Shown here: positions 3,201 through 5,764 of the stretch, in pieces | How positions within the stretch are numbered: the first letter of the stretch is position 1 | Layout: the number at the start of each line of letters is the position of its first letter | Assembly: GCA_937915885.1 (NCBI GenBank) | Contig: CALGGP010000386.1 | Location: forward strand, 1 to 5,764 | Direction: 5' to 3' | DNA: 5,764 nt | Origin: an uncultured Selenomonadales bacterium | GTDB taxonomy: Bacteria > Bacillota > Negativicutes > Selenomonadales > Selenomonadaceae | The notes under the pieces: model-generated | What the model was told of the DNA's origin: nothing | Databases searched by the model: none | What the model saw: the letters and a program-made list of their open reading frames with translations, nothing else | Made by a program: the position numbers and the translations under genes

Positions 3201-5749
3201 GCGATTATACTTTCGTCGACGGCATTTATACTCTCAACGACGCGGCGATCACGCTCGACAACAACGACGTCAATCTCGTGCTGTCGATTGGCGACAACTC
3301 GATCACATCGATCGGCAACGCGCAGGAAAATCTGATCGTCAACGGCGTGGGCGATGCGTCGGTGAGCGTGGTCGGCGCGGCGACGATCAACGGCATTGCT
3401 TATCGGACGGACGATCCCAACGGTGTGGTCGTCAGCGGCTCGACGGTCGACGGGCTTGACAGCGATCGATTGTTGTATGTTTCGCCGTCGGGCACTTACG
3501 TCGTCAACTCGTCGACGGTCGTGATCACAGACGACACCGCCGCGCTCGGCGTCAACTCGACGCTCGCCGCCGCCGCCAGCCCCGCCAACCTCCGCATTCA
3601 CAACGTCTTCGACATTCCCGACGATGCGACGTTTATCAGCGCGGCGCAAATTCGCGCGACGATGGACGCCACCGGCAGCAACACGCTCGGCGGCTACGCC
3701 TTCGACGGCAACAAAATTATTGAGCTCAACGAAAAAGACGACGGCGCGGTCGTCGACATGTATTGGCGGACGGGACAAAAATTCGTGATGATTGACGGCG
3801 GCGGCGATCAGAAGGTGACGTTTGGTCGGACGACGCAAAACGGATTGCTGGTCGAGGACGGCGCGACGGGCTCAAAAATGATCGAGGCGGGCGACGGCGG
3901 CGACACGCTCATAAATGATTCGGACGAAGCGTATGTGACGCTCAAGGGCGGGCGCGGCGCCGATTCGATAGTGGCGTCGGGCAGCGGGCGCGAGGTGATC
4001 GATCTTGCCTACGGCAGCGAGGACACCGTCAACGCTCCGAGCGGCGCGCTCATTCGCGGCTACAATCCGGCGTCGGGGGCGGCGTTCATCACTCCGATCA
4101 GGAAGTCGGAGCTGTTGGCGGCGATCGAGGATCAACGTTTGACATTCGGCGTCGGGACGTTCAGCATCAGCGGCGGCGGCGAGACGACGATCGAAGGGAC
4201 GGAGGGCTCGACGACCGTCAATTTGCTCGACGACAACGGCGACGCGGCTCGAGTGGCGTTCGTCAATCACGACAACGCGTCGATCGGAGCGGAGGATGCG
4301 TCGATTGACATGCTCCTCTACGGCGATCTGGCGGAGCTGACGTTGCTCGGCGGGATCGGAAATGATACGGTGCTGGTCGGCGAAGGCAGTCTTGTCGACG
4401 GAGGCGACGGCGACGATCGGATCAGTTTGCGCGCGGGCGGCGTGGGCAATGACGTGCGCATGAGCGCGGGCGACGACACGGTTGAAGTGTTCGAGCCGAA
4501 TTGGGATGAGTACGCGTCGGATCGGCTGATCGTCTCCGACAATGACAATTCGATTCATTACACCTTCCGCGGGGCGCATCTTTATGTGACGAGCGATCAT
4601 GGGACGATGTTGGTGCCGTCGATCAAGGGCGACACGTCGACGAAACTGTTTATGAGCTCGACATACGAGGACGCGGCGAAGCGGACGGTTTTGATCGACG
4701 AGAGCATGACGTATGTGGTAGAGAGTTCGGTTGACGCGGCGGATCGATATATCGGGTTGGGCGATCGGACGGGCGTTGATCTGTCGAGCGAAGAAACCGA
4801 TCGGTCGATTGATCTGAACGGCAAGGATTTTCAGAACATCGCGGAGGTGACGCTCGGGAGCGGGAATAATTCCGTCGTCGGCACGAGTGAGAGTGAGACG
4901 ATTGCAGCGGGGCGCGGGCGCTCGACGATTGAGAGCGGCGACGGGAATGATATGCTGATAGCGTCGACGAGCGAAAATCGGACGGGCGGCTCGACGTTCA
5001 TTTATTCGGCGGGCTTGGACACGATCGAAAATTTTGAAGCGATCGGCGCGGGCACGGAGGATGAAGTGATCTTCAACGCGGGATTGACGCAAGTTGAGAG
5101 TTTTGGCAATGATGTGGTGATTGAGGCGGGCGCGATCGATCAGCTGACGTTGATGGACGCGGCGGATAAGAAGATAAAAGTCAACGGCGGGATATTCAAA
5201 GCGGGCTCGAGTTTGACGTATGAGTACAACGGCGGCGTCGATGCTTACGTTGGGACGGGCAATTATGCGTCGCTGGCGTTGGGCGAGAGCGGCGGAAATA
5301 TTTGGCTCAACGGTTGGGACGGGCAACTTTATGCGAACGTTCGAGTGCTGGACGGTACGGCGGGCTGGTCGAATGAGACGCTTGTCGGCGGCACGAACAT
5401 GGATAACATATTGGTCGGCGGGAGCGGCTCGACGAGTTTATGGGGCGGCTCGGGCGGCAACGACACGCTCAACGGCGGGTTGGGCTACAACGAGTACTAT
5501 TATTTGTACGGGGACGGTTGGGACGAGATCAACAACGCGCGCGATGATGATGTGATCAGAATGTTGAACATAGGCGACGACGAAATTGCTTGGGAGTCGC
5601 AAGAGGTGACGGGCAATCGGATCAACGTGCGGTTCAATGATGGTGGCGGCTTGACGGTGAACAGTCGGGCAGATGTGATCTTTGAGAAGAGTGACGGCTC
5701 GCGTTGGTCGGTGGATCGTGCGTCGGGCTCGTGGTACCGACGGAATTAA
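200..5749 (+). CDS. Giant secreted-type beta-strand-repeat protein with C-terminal RTX-like calcium-binding repeats
   Basis: The protein is 1849 residues, probably exported and calcium-binding; its precise function is unknown. In order: an FTFDLQAFA tag (residues 4-12), a beta-rich N-terminal region to ~365, three tandem ~175-residue repeats (368-888), a beta-rich linker with a DxDxDGxxD loop at 915-923, RTX-like glycine/aspartate clusters at ~1229-1262, 1383-1428, 1552-1588 and 1728-1776, and a beta-rich tail (1780-1849). There is no Sec signal peptide, lipobox, LPXTG or transmembrane helix. Together with the RTX repeats and only two cysteines (C110, C254), this suggests type I secretion through an uncleaved C-terminal signal; that is inference from the family. 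No protease, lipase or adenylate-cyclase motif is visible. Start 200 was chosen for the promoter and Shine-Dalgarno just upstream. It appears intact and ends in TAA. Any transporter must lie outside the window. Alternatives are an adhesin, a biofilm matrix protein or a surface-layer protein. Confidence 0.93.
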   Translation: MNNFTFDLQAFAWTHVNDEQWRYSSGSNSFVLYGDYSEDEDDDGNLIPQGVSVAGSNATIDPDWTTAISITGGSFHFVDDYESFEARLSNGESATHEDDNWSVSGAGYICHSYNYFDSDVTVRDLDEIPSSRMSTSTSTDSGGFTRYTVNTRDAEVSDYATFSINGVIFRQISSSGSNHTIIPYITRITLNADGLIFTDYDYNEFAPSVLAGVFSNYNSSTHTLTLMDDAAWFEDATTLDIEVEDVSAGLKVVCSSFVAFVANDESISVNTDDATFNIDYTSWAWDASTNTLYFDINRSMTGISNVGASTTITLTDEQIIVNGAVLTNAAIDDDTISGTDTNPSNGYTINITDDGYEFAEDQSSAVVVASVAYNSNRTFTFRDQSGANISYADASVSFTTLNGGIVIGSYAPADVTISSAVNSFSIFGNSIANANIVAQLNAGDVYSNGSIVTDNDAVNAWIRDGSTVVLGDSTSINGITVESTTSIVKSGNFISIYNATLENGSINGAAINGSDDNPADGYMITIVGGTPSFVEPEVEATLSSITYNGEFTFVDTNGATLSYDVVSPLISTAEGGLITLNSSDASNVTVTSYAAAALVIYDRSTLRAKLHAGDAFVGNRVVTDSNDTNAWAVDGNNLTLGVDVVTIEGITVSNASSVVKSDDLITITDATLNGSARINGMSIAGTDDDPEDGYRITLAGGTASFLAAEQTLASIGYDGSYTFLDTRGRAMTYDLVSSILTTEEGGSITLSRSAPDNVTVTSAVDNLYLYNDLGDRTVIMARVNAGDSYVSDERTGSLVDADPINSWITNPDLDVINVGTITLTGVSGISSLTSAAVDGNLVILNGATLDDSARINGNMISGADEDISDGYLITLASGGWRFIQTTIPAWTSIDGGFVYSSNDVEFTLLGAALVDSDADGEPDNIGVNVSTVDDIGRVLILTGLNGEVSINGTALGISGDSDYAAGFILDAGDWIADAFTNISPGATVNADGAIVYTDGDGDYTFVDGIYTLNDAAITLDNNDVNLVLSIGDNSITSIGNAQENLIVNGVGDASVSVVGAATINGIAYRTDDPNGVVVSGSTVDGLDSDRLLYVSPSGTYVVNSSTVVITDDTAALGVNSTLAAAASPANLRIHNVFDIPDDATFISAAQIRATMDATGSNTLGGYAFDGNKIIELNEKDDGAVVDMYWRTGQKFVMIDGGGDQKVTFGRTTQNGLLVEDGATGSKMIEAGDGGDTLINDSDEAYVTLKGGRGADSIVASGSGREVIDLAYGSEDTVNAPSGALIRGYNPASGAAFITPIRKSELLAAIEDQRLTFGVGTFSISGGGETTIEGTEGSTTVNLLDDNGDAARVAFVNHDNASIGAEDASIDMLLYGDLAELTLLGGIGNDTVLVGEGSLVDGGDGDDRISLRAGGVGNDVRMSAGDDTVEVFEPNWDEYASDRLIVSDNDNSIHYTFRGAHLYVTSDHGTMLVPSIKGDTSTKLFMSSTYEDAAKRTVLIDESMTYVVESSVDAADRYIGLGDRTGVDLSSEETDRSIDLNGKDFQNIAEVTLGSGNNSVVGTSESETIAAGRGRSTIESGDGNDMLIASTSENRTGGSTFIYSAGLDTIENFEAIGAGTEDEVIFNAGLTQVESFGNDVVIEAGAIDQLTLMDAADKKIKVNGGIFKAGSSLTYEYNGGVDAYVGTGNYASLALGESGGNIWLNGWDGQLYANVRVLDGTAGWSNETLVGGTNMDNILVGGSGSTSLWGGSGGNDTLNGGLGYNEYYYLYGDGWDEINNARDDDVIRMLNIGDDEIAWESQEVTGNRINVRFNDGGGLTVNSRADVIFEKSDGSRWSVDRASGSWYRRN
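233..1300 (+). other. N-terminal beta-rich region of the giant protein
   Basis: Residues 12-367 are rich in D, S, T, N and aromatic residues, with alternating hydrophobic positions typical of beta strands. An acidic patch at residues 35-44 (DYSEDEDDDG) contains a D39-x-D41-x-D43-G44 pattern that could bind calcium. Three degenerate copies of the strand-turn-strand motif that ends the later repeats are visible at residues ~51-79, ~164-198 and ~331-358, so this part probably comes from the same repeat family with its remaining segments diverged. It contains both cysteines of the protein (C110, C254) and only one lysine (K251). Confidence 0.55.
1301..1822 (+). repeat. Beta-strand repeat unit 1 (protein level)
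   Basis: Residues 368-541, about 174 aa. The unit opens with VASVAYN then FTFRDQSGANISY, has a central LNAGDVYSNGSIVTD and NAWIRDGS, then GITVESTTSIVKSGNFISI. It closes with INGAAINGSDD and DGYMITIVGGTPSF. The same order of landmarks recurs in the next two units. No catalytic residues stand out; the pattern suggests stacked beta strands. Confidence 0.8.
1823..2332 (+). repeat. Beta-strand repeat unit 2 (protein level)
   Basis: Residues 542-711, about 170 aa. It aligns with unit 1 along its length: LSSITYNGEFTFVDTNGATL, LHAGDAFVGNRVVTDSND, NAWAVDGN, GITVSNASSVVKSDDLITI, then INGMSIAGTDD and DGYRITLAGGTASF. The shared NAW, GITV and SSVVKSDD/TSIVKSGN blocks make units 1 and 2 the most similar pair by eye. 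The DNA copies are too diverged to be a recent duplication. Confidence 0.8.
2333..2863 (+). repeat. Beta-strand repeat unit 3 (protein level)
   Basis: Residues 712-888, about 177 aa. Landmarks are LASIGYDGSYTFLDTRG, TTEEGGSITL, DNVTVTSAVDNLYLY, VNAGDSYVSDERTG, NSWITNPD, a TSAAVDGNLVILNGATL block, INGNMISGADE and DGYLITLASGGWRF. Compared with unit 2 it carries small insertions (around DLGDRTVIM and DLDVINVG) and has lost the VVKS lysine. A shortened, more diverged unit seems to follow, opening at TSIDGGF (residue 891) and ending near residue 974. Confidence 0.75.
2864..3760 (+). other. Diverged beta-rich linker between repeats and RTX-like part
   Basis: Residues 889-1187. The first part (891-974) looks like a truncated repeat unit. 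It keeps the opening TSIDGGF and a closing INGTALGISGD with GFILDAGDW, but lacks most of the middle. Beyond it come further strand-rich stretches such as DGDGDYTFVDGIYTLND (998-1014) and another INGIAYRTDD. The segment has no lysine until residue 1172. It bridges the two halves of the gene that differ in codon use. No known domain is recognised. Confidence 0.5.
2942..2968 (+). other. EF-hand-like calcium-binding loop DSDADGEPD
   Basis: Residues 915-923 match the pattern D-x-D-x-D-G-x-x-D found in thrombospondin type 3 repeats, dockerins and other EF-hand-like loops, where the aspartate side chains coordinate Ca2+. There is one clear copy. It lies well before the RTX-like clusters and so would be an independent calcium site. 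Binding is inferred from the motif only. Confidence 0.6.
3884..3985 (+). repeat. RTX-like repeat cluster A
   Basis: Residues 1229-1262 contain EAGDGGDTLI and LKGGRGADSIV, matching the RTX nonapeptide pattern GGxGxDxUx with the aspartates in the expected positions. The copies are separated by about 18 residues and are partly degenerate, so this is a short beta-roll segment at most. Confidence 0.7.
4346..4483 (+). repeat. RTX-like repeat cluster B
   Basis: Residues 1383-1428 include LLGGIGNDTVLVGEG, VDGGDGDDRISL, AGGVGNDVRM and SAGDDTVEV. This is the clearest run of GGxGxD-type repeats in the protein, spaced about 9 or 18 residues apart, as expected for a calcium-bound parallel beta roll. Confidence 0.8.
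4679..4969 (+). repeat. C-terminal duplicated module, copy 1 (contains RTX cluster C)
   Basis: Residues 1494-1590. Landmarks are YIGLGD (1517-1522), the block SIDLNGKDFQNIAEVTL (1536-1552), then glycine-rich GSGNNSVVGTSESETI and ESGDGNDMLI. The same order occurs in copy 2 about 165 residues later (YVGTGN, then IWLNGWDGQLYANVRVL, then the NDTLNGG-type repeats). It is followed by DTIENF (1607-1612), a feature often seen after RTX blocks in serralysin-type and other calcium-binding C-terminal domains. Confidence 0.6.
5174..5473 (+). repeat. C-terminal duplicated module, copy 2
   Basis: Residues 1659-1758. It opens with IKVNGGIF, then YVGTGN (1683-1688) and IWLNGWDGQLYANVRVL (1701-1717). After that come GGTNMDNILVGGSG and LWGGSGGNDTLNGG. 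It parallels copy 1 landmark by landmark at low sequence identity, pointing to an old internal duplication. The LWGGSGGNDTLxGG form is one I recall from terminal domains of large Negativicutes repeat proteins. Confidence 0.6.
5381..5527 (+). repeat. RTX-like repeat cluster D
   Basis: Residues 1728-1776: LVGGTNMDNILVGGSG, LWGGSGGNDTLNGGLGYNEY, then YLYGDGWDEI. This is the last glycine/aspartate-rich block and overlaps the second copy of the duplicated module. GGNDTLNGGLG is a near-standard RTX repeat. The aromatic YYYLYGDG stretch replaces the usual TFxFxxGDG capping strand of RTX beta rolls. Confidence 0.75.
5537..5746 (+). other. C-terminal tail, possible type I secretion signal
   Basis: Residues 1780-1849 follow the last RTX repeat. 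They are beta-rich (RINVRFNDGGGLTVN, ADVIFEKSDGSRWSV) and end SGSWYRRN. Uncleaved signals of type I substrates lie in roughly the last 60-100 residues after the RTX block, so the position fits. The basic ending RRN differs from the hydrophobic last residues of many proteobacterial RTX toxins, so assignment as a secretion signal is tentative. Confidence 0.45.
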
Positions 5750-5764
5750 AAAAATGATCCCGCC
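5750..5764. other. 3' flank, possible left arm of a terminator
   Basis: The stop codon TAA (5747-5749) merges into an A-run (5748-5754) followed by TGATCCCGCC up to the window edge. An A-tract next to a GC-rich arm fits the left half of a rho-independent (possibly bidirectional) terminator, but the right arm would lie outside the window, so it is not called as a terminator. Confidence 0.3.

Noticed and set aside
2498..3838. 446-codon open frame on the minus strand
   Set aside because: It is antisense to the repeat region, and its translation is a monotonous V/D/R/A-rich string mirroring the NNC and GNC codon bias of the real gene. No ribosome binding site or motif stands out.
3872..5326. 484-codon open frame on the minus strand
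   Set aside because: It is antisense to the RTX-like half, and the arginine/alanine/isoleucine-rich translation follows from GAC, GCG, GAT and CGG codons read backwards. The real frame on the plus strand has recognisable RTX motifs.
3884..5746. RTX toxin (pore-forming haemolysin), serralysin or lipase
   Set aside because: The RTX-like repeats are present, but there is no hydrophobic pore-forming region, no zinc-protease HExxHxxGxxH motif and no GxSxG lipase context. Only a general calcium-binding secreted role can be supported.

Overview
The window holds one very large gene (200-5749, + strand, 1849 codons plus stop) with its own promoter and ribosome binding site, a short non-coding leader region to its left, and 15 bases of 3' flank. 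I see no other real gene, RNA gene, mobile element or CRISPR array. The long open frames on the minus strand and in the other plus frames are shadows of the strongly biased codon use of this gene.

Layout: 1-137 is GC-rich non-coding DNA with a 17-bp imperfect inverted repeat (23-39 / 87-103). At 138-166 is a near-consensus sigma-70-type promoter (TTGACT, 17 bp, TACAAT). A Shine-Dalgarno sequence follows at 186-191 and the ATG is at 200, giving a predicted leader of only about 27 nt. The protein then reads in order: a short N-terminal FTFDLQAFA tag with no Sec signal peptide; an N-terminal beta-rich region (residues ~12-365); three tandem ~170-178-residue beta-strand repeats (residues 368-888); a beta-rich linker with one EF-hand-like DxDxDGxxD loop (~889-1180); and a glycine/aspartate-rich region (~1190-1776) with four clusters of RTX-type calcium-binding repeats and a duplicated module. 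It ends in a ~70-residue beta-rich tail that may carry a type I secretion signal.

The protein is probably a secreted or surface-exposed calcium-binding repeat protein exported by a type I (ABC/MFP/OMP) system. No catalytic domain is recognisable, and the secretion machinery, if it exists, lies outside the window. Adhesion, biofilm or surface-layer roles are guesses.

Organism: a bacterium with moderately high GC and a conventional sigma-70 promoter and AAGGA Shine-Dalgarno. The FxFDLQxFA start combined with an RTX-like tail and a terminal domain of the type GGNDTLNGG...YGDGWDEI...NDGGGLTVN recalls giant proteins of diderm Negativicutes (Selenomonadales) and perhaps Synergistota. This placement is from memory, not a search, and is of low to moderate confidence.

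The most unusual things here are the phage-capsid-like N-terminal tag on an RTX protein, the change of codon choice and GC skew inside one reading frame, the extreme lysine depletion of the first two thirds, and the layered repeat structure. I did not find a multi-gene undescribed system; only one protein is visible.
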